Of a stretch of DNA of 64,000 bases, positions 11,901 to 23,200 are shown in pieces. The translations under genes and the position numbers were made by a program. Position 1 is the first letter of the stretch, and the number at the start of each line of letters is the position of its first letter. Source of the stretch: Macrostomum hystrix (lineage: Eukaryota; Platyhelminthes; Macrostomidae); contig CATNEN010000011.1 in NCBI GenBank assembly GCA_950097015.1, forward strand, positions 2,694,501 through 2,758,500, read 5' to 3'. The notes beneath the pieces are model-generated. The model had not been told where the DNA came from. It saw only the letters and a list, made by a program, of their open reading frames with translations, and made no database searches.

Positions 11901-14900
11901 TCAGTTTGCTGAAGTCCGGCTTCAGATAGAAAATGATGCCGTCCATGGCGCCATCAAGAGTCACGCCGCGTATGAGCAGAATTGTGAGCACCAAATATGG
12001 AAACGTGGCCGTGACGTACACGACCTGGGTATAAATTTATTAGGCAATTAGTTTATAGACGATCTGTTTTGACATTCGCAAAATCTTCCGTTAGTCTTAA
12101 ACATGGATCTATTATATATCTGTGGGGCTTGTTAGACATTTAAATGACTTGTTAGATATCTGAATGATCTGTTAGATATCTGAATGACCTGTTAGCTATC
12201 TGAATGATATGTTAGATATCTGAATGACCTGTTAGATATCTGAATGATCTGTTAGATATCTGAATGACCCGTTAGATATCTGAATGATCTGTTAGATATC
12301 TGAATGATCTGTTAGATATCTGAATGATCTGTTAGATAACTGAATGACCTGTTAGATAACTGAATGACCTGTTAGATATCTGAATGATCTGTTAGATATC
12401 TGAATGATCTGTTAGATAACTGAATGACCTGTTAGATATCTGAATGATCTGTTAGATATCTGAATGACCTGTTAGATATCTGAATGAACTGTTAGATATC
12501 TGAACGATCTGTTAGATATCTGAATGTTCTGTTAGATATCTGAATGACCTGTTAGACATCTGAATGATCTGTTAGATATCTGAATGATATGTTAGATATC
12601 TGAATGATCTGTTAGATATCTGAATGACCTGTTAGATATCTGAATGATCTGTTAGATATCTGAATGATCTGTTAGATATCTGAATGATCTGTTAGATAAC
12701 TGAATGACCTGTTAGATAACTGAATGACCTGTTAGATATCTGAATGACCTGTTAGATATCTGAATGACCTGTTAGATAACTGAATGACCTGTTAGATATC
12801 TGAATGACCTGTTAGATATCTGAATGATCTGTTAGATATCTGAATGATCTGTTAGATAAGAAATGATGGAAATCTTATTGACTTTTCTGACAACAAGAGC
12901 AACAGGTTAAGACAGCATTAGTTCTAGCTTCACACACCTTTCCAGACGACTTGACTCCCTTGAGCAGGCAGAAATAGACTAATATCCAGGCCAGCAGAAG
13001 GCAGAGGGTCACGTGCCACTGCGGGACTCCGATTGGATCAGACATTTTCTTGTACACGCCGTCAGCATTCGTGATGCCGAGCATCACTCGCCTAGAATGT
13101 CAGTTGTCAAAAGTGTCAATTTCAGTTTTTGGGGTTTTTAATATCGAGATCTATGGTTAGTAAACCCTCTAGATCTACGGTTAGTTAACCCTCTAGATCT
13201 ACGGTTAGTTAACCCTCTAGATCTACGGTTAGTTAACACTCTAGATCTACGGTTAGTTAACCCTCTAGATCTACGGTTAGTTAACCCTCTAGATCTACGG
13301 TTAGTTAACCCTCTAGATCTACGGTTAGTTAACCCTCTAGATCTACGGTTAGTTAACCCTCTAGATCTACGGTTAGTTAACCCTCTAGATCTACGGTTAG
13401 TTAACCCTCTAGATCTACGGTTAGTTAACACTCTAGATCTACGGTTAGTTAACCCTCTAGATCTACGGTTAGTTAACACTCTAGAACTACGATTAGTTAA
13501 CCCTCTAGATCTACGGTTAGTTAACCCTCTAGAACTACGGTTAGTTAACCCTCTAGATCTACGGTTAGTTAACACTCTAGATCTACGGTTGGTTAACCCT
13601 CTAGATCTACGGTTAGTTAACCCCTATAGATCTACGGTTAGTTAACCCTCTAGATCTACGGTTAGTTAACCCTCTAGATCTACGGTTAGTTAACCCTCTA
13701 GATCTACGGTTAGTTAACCCTCTAGAACTACGGTTAGTTAACCCTCTAGATCTACGGTTAGTTAACCCTCTAGATCTACGGTTAGTTAACCCTCTAGATC
13801 TACAGTTAGTTAACCCTCAAGATCTACGGTTAGTTAACCCTCTAGATCTACAGTTAGTTAACCCTCAAGATCTACGGTTAGTTAACCCTCTAGATCTACG
13901 GTTAGTTAACCCTCTAGATCTACAGTTAGTTAACCCTCAAGATCTACGGTTAGTTAACCCTCTAGATCTACGGTTAGTTAACCCTCTAGATCTATGGTTA
14001 GTTAACCCTCTAGATCTACGGTTAGTTAACCCTCTAGATCTACAGTGAGTTAACCCTCAAGATCTACGGTTAGTTAACCCTCTAGATCTACGGTTAGTTA
14101 ACCCTCTAGATCTACGGTTAGTTAACCCTCTAGATCTACGGTTAGTTAACCCTCTAGATCCACGGTTAGTTAACCTTCTAGATCTACAGTTAGTTAACCC
14201 TCTAGATCTACAGTTAGTTAACCCTCTAGATCTACGGTTAGTTAACCCTCTAGATCTACGGTTAGTTAACCCTCTAGATCTACAGTTAGTTAACCCTCTA
14301 GATCCACGGTTAGTTAACCCTCTAGATCTAAGGTTACTTAACCCTCTAGATCTACAGTTAGTTAACCCTCTAGATCTATGGTCGGTCAGCCCAATTTAAT
14401 CTATCATTAGTTAATTGACCTAACCCATTTAGATTCAAGCCCTACCATGTTAATATGAGAAATTTAACGCATTCAATTTTAAGTTTCACTTACTCAAAGT
14501 ACTGCTCACTCGGTGTCTGATATTTTGTACAATTTATTTTCACAGTCTGCGTACATGCCACTGCAATTGAGGTTTGGGTGAAACATTAATAAAGAATATT
14601 CCATATTTGGCAGTGTTTTGCAAGTGTTAGTTAAGAATTTGCATACCTGCCAAACAGAGTGTGGAGGTCCTGTTCAGTGAACCAGAGCAATCGAGGTTGA
14701 GGCAGAGTGTCTCATCTAAACTAGGCTATTAACACGCCTCATTAGGTTTCCCATGGTAACTGCTCAGACTATGCCCAGTCTATAAACGTTAAATCTTTTA
14801 AGCTCCGTTAATTTAGTCTAGTTGGCCGATAGTTCAATCAGAATCCATCTATAATGATTTTAAAAGTATGCATTTGAGCATAGTAACTCACGAGAGAAGG

Positions 14901-17900
14901 CTGCATCCGTGTGATTAGATTGCCCGGGGCTAGTCAGATCCCGGCAGCGGAAATCATTCCACACATTGTTGCAATCGGCCCAGGGTAATTTAGAATTGAG
15001 CGAGGCGAACAAGTAGAACAATGACCATGCTATGATCACGTTGTAATACACACATACCAAACCGGAAATGCTGACCATAGCCCAGCCAGCGCCTGTTGTT
15101 TGAAGAAGGTAGATAAGAGACTGCTCAACTGACTCAAAACTGGAGGTGTGATGATAAGAGACTGCTCAACTGACTCAAAACTGGAGGTGTGATGATAAGA
15201 GACTGCTCAACTGACTCAAAACTGGAGGTGTGATGATAAGAGACTGCTCAACTGACTCAAAACTGGAGGTGTGATGATAAGAGACTGCTCAACTGACTCA
15301 AAACTGGAGGTGTGATGATAAGAGACTGCTCAACTGACTCAAAACTGGAGGTGTGATTATAAGAGACTGCTCAACTGACTCAAAACTGGAGGTGTGAAGA
15401 TAAGAGACTGCTCAACTGACTCAAAACTGGAGGTGTGATGATAAGAGACTGCTCAACTGACTCAAAACTGGAGGTGTGATGATAAGAGACTGCTCAACTG
15501 ACTCAAAACTGGAGGTGTGATGATAAGAGACTGCTCAACTGACTCAAAACTGGAGGTGTGATGATAAGAGACTGCTCAACTGACTCAAAACTGGAGGTGT
15601 GATGATAAGAGACTGCTCAAGTGACTCAAAACTGGAGGTGTGATGATAAGAGACTGCTCAACTGACTCAAAACTGGAGGTGTGATGATAAGAGACTGCTC
15701 AACTGACTCAAAACTGGAGGTGTGAAGATAAGAGACTGCTCAACTGACTCAAAACTGGAGGTGTGATGATAAGAGACTGCTCAAGTGACTCAAAACTGGA
15801 GGTGTGATGATAAGAGACTGCTCAACTGACTCAAAACTGGAGGTGTGATGATAAGAGACTGCTCAACTGACTCAAAACTGGAGGTGTGATGATAAGAGAC
15901 TGCTCAACTGACTCAAAACTGGAGGTGTGATGATAAGAGACTGCTCAACTGACTCAAAACTGGAGGTGTGATGATAAGAGACTGCTCAAGTGACTCAAAA
16001 CTGGAGGTGTGATAATAAGAGACTGCTCAACTGACTCAAAACTGGAGGTGTGATGATAAGAGACTGCTCAAGTGACTCAAAACTGGTGGTGTGATGATAA
16101 GAGACTGCTCAACTGACTCAAAACTGGAGGTGTGAAGATAAGAGACTGCTCAAGTGACTCAAAACTGGAGGTGTGATGATAAGAGACTGCTCAACTGACT
16201 CAAAACTGGAGGTGTGATGATAAGAGACTGCTCAACTGACTCAAAACTGGAGGTGTGAAGATAAGAGACTGCTTAAGTGACTCAAAACTGGAGGTGTGAT
16301 GATAAGAGACTGCTCAACTGACTCAAAACTGGAGGTGTGATGATAAGAGACTGCTCAACTGACTCAAAACTGGAGGTGTGATGATAAGAGACTGCTCAAC
16401 TGACTCAAAACTGGAGGTGTGATGATAAGAGACTGCTCAAGTGACTCAAAACTGGAGGTGTGATGATAAGAGACTGCTCAAGTGACTCAAAACTGGAGGT
16501 GTGATGATAAGAGACTGCTCAACTGACTCAAAACTGGAGGTGTGATGATAAGAGACTGCTCAAGTGACTCAAAACTGGAGGTGTGATGATAAGAGACTGC
16601 TCAACTGACTCAAAACTGGAGGTGTGAAGATAAGAGACTGCTCAACTGACTCAAAACTGGAGGTGTGATAATAAGAGACTGCTCAACTGACTCAAAACTG
16701 GAGGTGTGATGATAAGAGACTGCTCAAGTGACTCAAAACTGGTGGTGTGATGATAAGAGACTGCTCAACTGACTCAAAACTGGAGGTGTGAAGATAAGAG
16801 ACTGCTCAAGTGACTCAAAACTGGAGGTGTGATGATAAGAGACTGCTCAAGTGACTCAAAACTGGAGGTGTGATGATAAGAGACTGCTCAAGTGACTCAA
16901 AACTGGAGGTGTGATGATAAGAGACTGCTCAAGTGACTCAAAACTGGAGGTGTGATGATAAGAGACTGCTCAACTGACTCAAAACTGGAGGTGTGATGAT
17001 AAGAGACTGCTCAACTGACTCAAAACTGGAGGTGTGATGATAAGAGACTGCTCAACTGACTCAAAACTGGAGGTGTGAAGATAAGAGACTGCTCAACTGA
17101 CTCAAAACTGGAGGTGTGAAGATAAGAGACTGCTCAACTGACTCAAAACTGGAGGTGTGAAGATAAGAGACTGCTCAACTGACTCAAAACTGGAGGTGTG
17201 AAGATAAGAGACTGCTCAACTGACTCAAAACTGGAGGTGTGATAATAAGAGACTGCTCAACTGACTCAAAACTGGAGGTGTGATGATAAGAGACTGCTCA
17301 AGTGACTCAAAACTGGTGGTGTGATGATAAGAGACTGCTCAACTGACTCAAAACTGGAGGTGTGAAGATAAGAGACTGCTCAAGTGACTCAAAACTGGAG
17401 GTGTGATGATAAGAGACTGCTCAACTGACTCAAAACTGGAGGTGTGATGATAAGAGACTGCTCAAGTGACTCAAAACTGGAGGTGTGATGATAAGAGAAT
17501 GCTCAACTGACTCAAAACTGGAGGTGTGATGATAAGAGACTGCTCAACTGACTCAAAACTGGAGGTGTGATGATAAGAGACATTGGAGATAGGAGATGCA
17601 TAACTCAAGTACACACATCTGGTTAGTTACTAACCCTTCAGTATAGGGCAAGCCTTCCAGATGGTCACAGGTCCCAGATTTGCGAATTGCCCGAAGGCCA
17701 ACTCTAGGTAGAACAGTGGCAGAGCGGCGGCTGCAAGCATGATCAGGTAGGGTATTAGAAAGGCGCCGCCGCCATTCTTGTAGCACAGGTAGGGAAACCG
17801 CCAAATATTTCCCAGTCCGACAGCGTAGCCGATGCAGGATAGCAGGAAGTCGAACCGACCCGTCCAGTTTCCGCGGCCTTCGTTCTCGTCGCCAGCGTTG

Positions 17901-18501
17901 GCGACTGCTTCGGATTTCTGAGGCTGCGAATGTTGAAGGGTGAGATTGAAGAGGTGAGATATATGGGGTGAGATTTATGGGGTGAGATTGAAGGGTGAGA
18001 TTGAAGGGTTGAGACTGAAGGGTGAGACTGAAGGGTGAGATTGAAGGGTTGAGACTGAAGGGTGAGACTGAAGGGTGAGATTGAAGGGTGAGAATGAAAG
18101 GTGAGACTGAAGGGTGAGACTGAAGGGTGAGACTGAAGGGTGAGACTGAAGGGTGAGACTGAAGGGTGAGATTGAGGGGTGAGATTGAGGGGTGAGATTC
18201 AAGGGTGAGATTGAAGGGTGAGATTGAGGGGTGAGATTCAAGGGTGAGATTCAAGGGTGAGACTGAAGGGTGAGATTTAAGGGTGAGATTGAAGGATGAG
18301 ATTAAGGGTTGAGATTGAAGGGTGGGATTGAAGCATTAAATCCATCTCATTAAATTACGGAGTAAGAATTGTAGCTCAGGCAAGAGTGAAATAAGGCATT
18401 TCAAATACTTGGTTCACAATCAGTGTCCAATGGCCACTTACCGATTGTATATCAATCCGATGCGATCCCAATCTTCGAACAAAATTTAATAGCCTACTCA
18501 T
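8952..18501 (-). CDS. SLC6 Na+/Cl- dependent amino-acid-type transporter
   Basis: Ten exons join in frame: 18501-18442, 17923-17635, 15092-14892, 14560-14494, 13091-12938, 12024-11890, 11666-11563, 11019-10443, 9773-9517, 9033-8952, giving 641 aa. The product is a 12-TM plasma-membrane symporter that takes up substrate with Na+ and Cl-. TM1 reads [14 protein letters not shown] (51-65). Gly56 stands where monoamine transporters have Asp, so the substrate is probably glycine, GABA, taurine or a neutral amino acid. TM6 has [12 protein letters not shown], and the C-tail has DWGP as in the glycine/ATB0+ branch. The second extracellular loop has CNNVW plus sequons NHT and NCT. The start exon was chosen from ATG followed by an in-phase GTAAGT donor. 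The codon after LQK in exon 9 is a TGA that overlaps a GTGAGT donor. Reading through gives a 615-aa form. Splicing to 9033-8952 is in phase and preferred, but that last exon is the least certain. Confidence 0.92.
10067..10436 (+). mobile_element. tRNA-derived SINE, family B, copy 1
   Basis: The tRNA-like head has an A box near GTGGCAGAGCGGTTAA and a B box near AGCTCGATTCCACG, ending GCGAGGCCACA. The body contains TGACGATGAGAAAGTCAGGG and CAGATGTACACACCTGTGTG, and the tail is an AAT/ATT microsatellite. It lies in the last long intron of the SLC6 gene, antisense to it. Its tail ends about 6 bp from the exon 8 donor at 10443/10442. Related copies are at 54821-55051 and 57774-58640. Confidence 0.85.
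11783..11857 (-). mobile_element. tRNA-like SINE head (family A related)
   Basis: About 75 bp resembles the head of SINE family A: AGCTTAGTGGTTAGCGC (A box) and AAGTTCGAATCTC (B box). Acceptor and T-stem pairing are poor, so this is a SINE fragment, not a working tRNA gene. It sits in the SLC6 intron between 11890 and 11666, about 33 bp from the donor, and has no family A body attached. Confidence 0.6.
12118..12857. repeat. Intronic minisatellite, 20-bp unit, about 37 copies
   Basis: The unit is CTGTTAGATATCTGAATGAT with a TAACTGAATGACC variant in blocks. It fills most of the SLC6 intron between exons ending 12938 and starting 12024. It shares period and the CTGTTAGATA core with the array at 770-1660. 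Confidence 0.97.
13135..14390. repeat. Intronic minisatellite, 24-bp unit, about 52 copies
   Basis: The unit core is CTACGGTTAGTTAACCCTCT followed by AGAT. It strings together the palindromes GTTAAC, TCTAGA and AGATCT, so single strands could fold locally. Variants (CTACAGTT, GAACTACG, CCTCAAG) come in small runs. It nearly fills the SLC6 intron between 14494 and 13091. Because 24 is a multiple of 3, a minus-strand frame is open over 145 codons. It is not a gene. Confidence 0.97.
15098..17580. repeat. Intronic minisatellite, 41-bp unit, about 60 copies
   Basis: The unit contains AAGAGACTGCTCAACTGACT and CAAAACTGGAGGTGTGATG. Variant positions (CAAGTGAC for CAACTGAC, GTGAAG for GTGATG, TGGTGG for TGGAGG) recur in the same order, which implies amplification of multi-unit blocks. 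The array occupies essentially the whole SLC6 intron between 17635 and 15092. It begins 6 bp from the exon at 15092. Confidence 0.98.
17935..18330. repeat. Intronic minisatellite, 13-bp unit GGGTGAGACTGAA
   Basis: About 30 copies with ACTGAA/ATTGAA/ATTCAA variants lie in the first SLC6 intron (between 18442 and 17923). The array starts about 12 bp beyond the acceptor, so pyrimidine-rich copies read on the minus strand (CTTCAGTCTCACC) lie right next to the functional 3' splice site. Confidence 0.95.
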
Positions 18502-18964
18502 TGCTGCACTATTAAACTGTGTATGTGAGCTGTTCTCAAAAGAATTATAAGATACAGTGTAATCTACTTGGAGATGGTTAATTAAGAAAAAAAAGTGTAT
18601 TAATATATAAAATGTTTCAACAAATATATAATAACTTGTTCAAGCCTTCGCTACTTTAACTTGCAGTCATTATATATGCATTTATACACCCTATGATTCG
18701 GCATTTTTCGGCCACGCAAGAAAGCCTGACTACGTAATTCTGTTGCTATAACAACATAACATAACTTTACCGATACAATACACATTCAGGGTGGTACATT
18801 TATTGCGTTTTATATTATGCACCGTTGCGAAATCTGTTTCGACATCTAGATTAACAGCAATTATTAAATAAATTAAACGCTAACTGATTAGGCGCAAATA
18901 AAAACCCGATGCACCTTTTCATGGCATAATAAAACATTCATTTATGTGCTAAAGTTCTCAAATT
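18502..18964. other. 5' flank of the transporter gene
   Basis: AT-rich sequence upstream of the SLC6 start. The minus strand has GTGCAG two bases before the ATG at 18501. This would serve as a splice acceptor for a non-coding leader exon or a trans-spliced leader. I see no TATA box that I would trust and nothing else recognisable. Confidence 0.35.
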
Positions 18965-19675
18965 ATCATGTTCTAATGTTCTGATTCCATCCTGTTCTAA
19001 TCTACTCAATCCTGTTCTAATGTTCACAATCGATCCTGTTCAAATGTTCTCAATCGATCCTGTTCAAATGTTCTCAATCGATCCTGTTCAAATGTTCTCA
19101 ATCGATCCTGTTCATGTTCTCAATCTATCCTGTTCAAATGTTCTCAACCGATCCTGTTCAAATGTTCTCAATCTATCCTGTTCAAATGGTCTCAATCTAT
19201 CCTGTTCAAATGTTCTCAATCGATCCTGTTCAAATGTTCTCAATCGATCCTGTTCAAATGTTCTCAATCGATCCTGTTCATGTTCTCAATCGATCCTGTT
19301 CAAATGTTCTCAATCGATCCTGTTCATGTTCTCAATCGATCCTGTTCTAATCTTCTCAATCCTGGCCTAATGTTCTCAATCCTGTTCGAATGTTCTCAAT
19401 CGATCCTGTTCAAATGTTCTCAATCGATCCTGTCCTACTGTTCTCAATCGATCCTGTTCAAATGTTCTCAATCGATCCTGTCCTACTGTTCTCAATCGAT
19501 CCTGTTCAAATGTTCTCAATCGATCCTGTTCTAATCTTCTCAATCCTGGTCTAATGTTCTCAATCCTGTTCTAATGTTCTCAATCCTGTTCTAATGTTCT
19601 CAATTTATCCTGTTATATTCTGTTCTCAATCCTGTTCGAATGTTCTCAACTTGTCCTGTATTGGTGTTTTCAATG
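18965..19675. repeat. Minisatellite, 24-bp unit with TTCTCAATCGATCCTGTT core
   Basis: About 29 copies of a 24-bp unit with shorter variants that lack CAAA or ATCG. The centre is the most regular, while both edges are degenerate. It lies between the SLC6 and protocadherin genes. Confidence 0.95.
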
Positions 19676-20158
19676 AACTCTGTTTCTGAATTAAAAAAGC
19701 ACAATAACAAAGAACAGTTTTCTGAATGTTGTCCTTATCAATTGACATCGAGTTTTATGCAGAGCACACTATAGTGTCTTTTCACTATCCACATCGCTGT
19801 TATGGCTACTTGTTAAAAAAGCGCTTGTGACATTATGTACAAAAAAGTCAGTCAATAGTGGAAATTTTGGTCAACTAGCTTGACCAGAGATAATAATATT
19901 GGCGCAATGTGATATAAGGTGTTTGTCCCGAAATTTCGCTGTTCGATAATTTTTCAGTCTGTAAAAACTATAAGTAGCAATACTTAATGAGTAAAGAAAG
20001 CTGCAACAAATTATTTATTAGCAAAAAGCTGTTGCAACAGGAGTGCAAAATTTTACACGAATTCAGACAGAATTTACAGAAACGTTTCGCACATTTCTAC
20101 TTCGCCTTAGCATTAAGTAGTGTAGGCAGCGTTTTTTTAATCATGAAAATAATTACAA
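19676..20158. other. 3' flank / UTR of the protocadherin gene
   Basis: Non-repetitive AT-rich DNA. A minus-strand AATAAA at 20014-20019, about 140 bp past the protocadherin stop, is a plausible polyadenylation signal. No gene is seen. Confidence 0.4.
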
Positions 20159-20217
20159 TCAAACAAAACTAGCTTCCGTGTAAGGAGAAAATGGTCCCAT
20201 TCGTTGCTGGGTTGACG

Positions 20218-20251
<34 letters not shown>

Positions 20252-23200
20252 AAAGCCAGTCATTGCATTAACACTGAAGCCGCCACGCGGCAGAGTGTGA
20301 CTCTGGTGATTCTGCCTGTGAGACTGCGGAGTGGCTGACATTGCCCCAACTCGATTGCCGCGACCTTCAATCTCATAGTACAGATGCGACATTGACTGCT
20401 GCTGCTGCTGCTGCTGCATCTTTCTCTTGGCCATCGGCACCGACTGCTGCAGCTGCTGCTGTTGAATTGTCTGTGGTGGCGGCTGAGCTAGGGTCTGGTA
20501 CTGCTGCTGCTGCTGCAGATGGTGAAGACGATAACCAGACTCGGAGTCTAATAGGCGACCTACCAGATGTTTATTTTAAGAATTTGATGTTAATTTTCTT
20601 TCTAATGGGTACATAGATAGATGAGTAGGGATCTGGTGACAGATGAGTAGGGATCTGGCGACAGATGAGTAGGGATCAGGAGACAGATGAGTAGGGATCT
20701 GGTGACAGGTGAGTAGGATCTGGTGACAGATGAGTAGGGATCAGGAGACAGATGAGTAGGGATCAGGAGACAGATGAGTAGGGATCTGGTGACAGATGAG
20801 TAGGGATCTGGTGACAGATGAGTAGGGATCAGGAGACAGATGAGTAGGGATCTGGTGACAGGTGAGTAGGATCTGGTGACAGATGAGTAGGGATCAGGAG
20901 ACAGATGAGTAGGGATCAGGAGACAGATGAGTAGGGATCTGGTGACAGATGAGTAGGGATCTGGTGACAGATGAGTAGGGATCTGGTGACAGATGAGTAG
21001 GGATCTGGTGACAGATGAGTAGGGATCTGATGAGATGAGAAGGGATCTGGTGACAGATGAGTAGGGATCTGGTGACAGATGAGTAGGGATCTGGTGACAG
21101 ATGAATAGGGATCTGATAAAAGGTGAGAAGGGATCTGGTGACAGATGAGTAGGGATCTGGTGACAGATGAGTAGGGATCTGGTGACAGATGAATAGGGAT
21201 CTGATAAAAGGTGAGTAGGGATCAGATAGTGAGCACAAACCACTCACCAATGCTTGGACTGGCAGAGCAATAGCGGTAGTCTCTACCAACCGTGGCATGT
21301 CTCAGTTTGTTGAACTGCTGCAGCTGCTGCGTACTGCTATATGCCCCATAGTCATCCTGAAAAAAATCAGAAAACATGTGACTTCAAAACTCTGTAAACC
21401 ATTTTTTATTTGGGTGCAAGTCTTTCGAAAAATTTTTTTCAAGTTTTAAAGCGAAATTTAGAGAAAAACTGGTCAATTAAAAAACTTAGTAAAAGGTTGT
21501 ATCGAAGCGACAAATTGAGGAGTTTGAGCACTTCACTGTTCACAGGCTTGACTTGACTTCACAGATGCTTGTAATACAATAGAGCCTCACAATGAAGCTG
21601 CTACTTGACACCTCGAATCGGTTCAAGAATTCATTCAACGGTAATCGAATTTTATTCCTTTTTAATTTGATCACTTTTCTATACTCTTTAATCTGCCCTC
21701 TCTACAGTTGAATCCACTCTCTCTACCCTTGAATCCACTCTCTCTACCCTTGAATCCACTCTCTCTACCCTTGAATCCACTCTCTCTACCCTTGAATCCA
21801 CTCTCTCTACCTTTGAATCCACTCTCTCTACCCTTGAATCCACTCTCTCTACCCTTGAATCCACTCTCTCTACCCTTGAATCCACTCTCTCTACCCTTGA
21901 ATCCACTCTCTCTACCCTTGAATCCACTCTCTCTACCCTTGAATCCACTCTCTCTACCCTTGAATCCACTCTCTCTACCCTTGAATCCACTCTCTCTACC
22001 CTAGAATCCACTCTCTCTACCCTTGAATCCACTCTCTCTACCTTTGAATCCACTCTCTCTACCCTTGAATCCACTCTCTCTACCCTTGAATCCACTCTCT
22101 CTACCCTTGAATCCACTCTCTCTACCCTTGAATCCACTCTCTCTACCTTTGAATCCACTCTCTCTACCCTTGAATCCACTCTCTCTACCCTTGAATCCAC
22201 TCTCTCTACCCTTGAATCCACTCTCTCTACCCTTGAATCCACTCTCTCTACCCTTGAATCCACTCTCTCTACCCTTGAATCCACTCTCTCTACCCTTGAA
22301 TCCACTCTCTCTACCTTTGAATCCACTCTCTCTACCCTTGAATCCACTCTCTCTACCCTTGAATCCACTCTCTCTACCCTTGAATCCACTCTCTCTACCC
22401 TTGAATCCACTCTCTCTACCCTTGAATCCACTCTCTCTACCCTTGAATCCACTCTCTCTACCCTTGAATCCACTCTCTCTACCCTTGAATCCACTCTCTC
22501 TACCTTTGAATCCACTCTCTCTACCCTTGAATCCACTCTCTCTACCCTTGAATCCACTCTCTCTACCCTTGAATCCACTCTCTCTACCCTTGAATCCACT
22601 CTCTCTACCTTTGAATCCACTCTCTCTACCCTTGAATCCACTCTCTCTACCCTTGAATCCACTCTCTCTACCCTTGAATCCACTCTCTCTACCCTTGAAT
22701 CCACTCTCTCTACCCTTGAATCCACTCTCTCTACCCTTGAATCCACTCTCTCTACCCTTGAATCCACTCTCTCTACCCTTGAATCCACTCTCTCTACCCT
22801 TGAATCCACTCTCTCTACCCTTGAATCCACTCTCTCTACCCTTGAATCCACTCTCTCTACCTTTGAATCCACTCTCTCTACCCTTGAATCCACTCTCTCT
22901 ACCCTTGAATCCACTCTCTCTACCTTTGAATCCACTCTCTCTACCTTTGAATCCACTCTCTCTACCCTTGAATCCACTCTCTCTACCCTTGAATCCACTC
23001 TCTCTACCTTTGAATCCACTCTCTCTACCTTTGAATCCACTCTCTCTACCTTTGAATCCACTCTCTCTACCTTTGAATCCACTCTCTCTACCTTTGAATC
23101 CACTCTCTCTACCTTTGAATCCACTCTCTCTACCCTTGAATCCACTCTCTCTACCCTTGAATCCACTCTCTCTACCTTTGAATCCACTCTCTCTACCCTT

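Noticed and set aside
12118-18330. CRISPR-like regular repeats
   Set aside because: The repeats are head-to-tail without unique spacers, and the surrounding genes are eukaryotic with introns.
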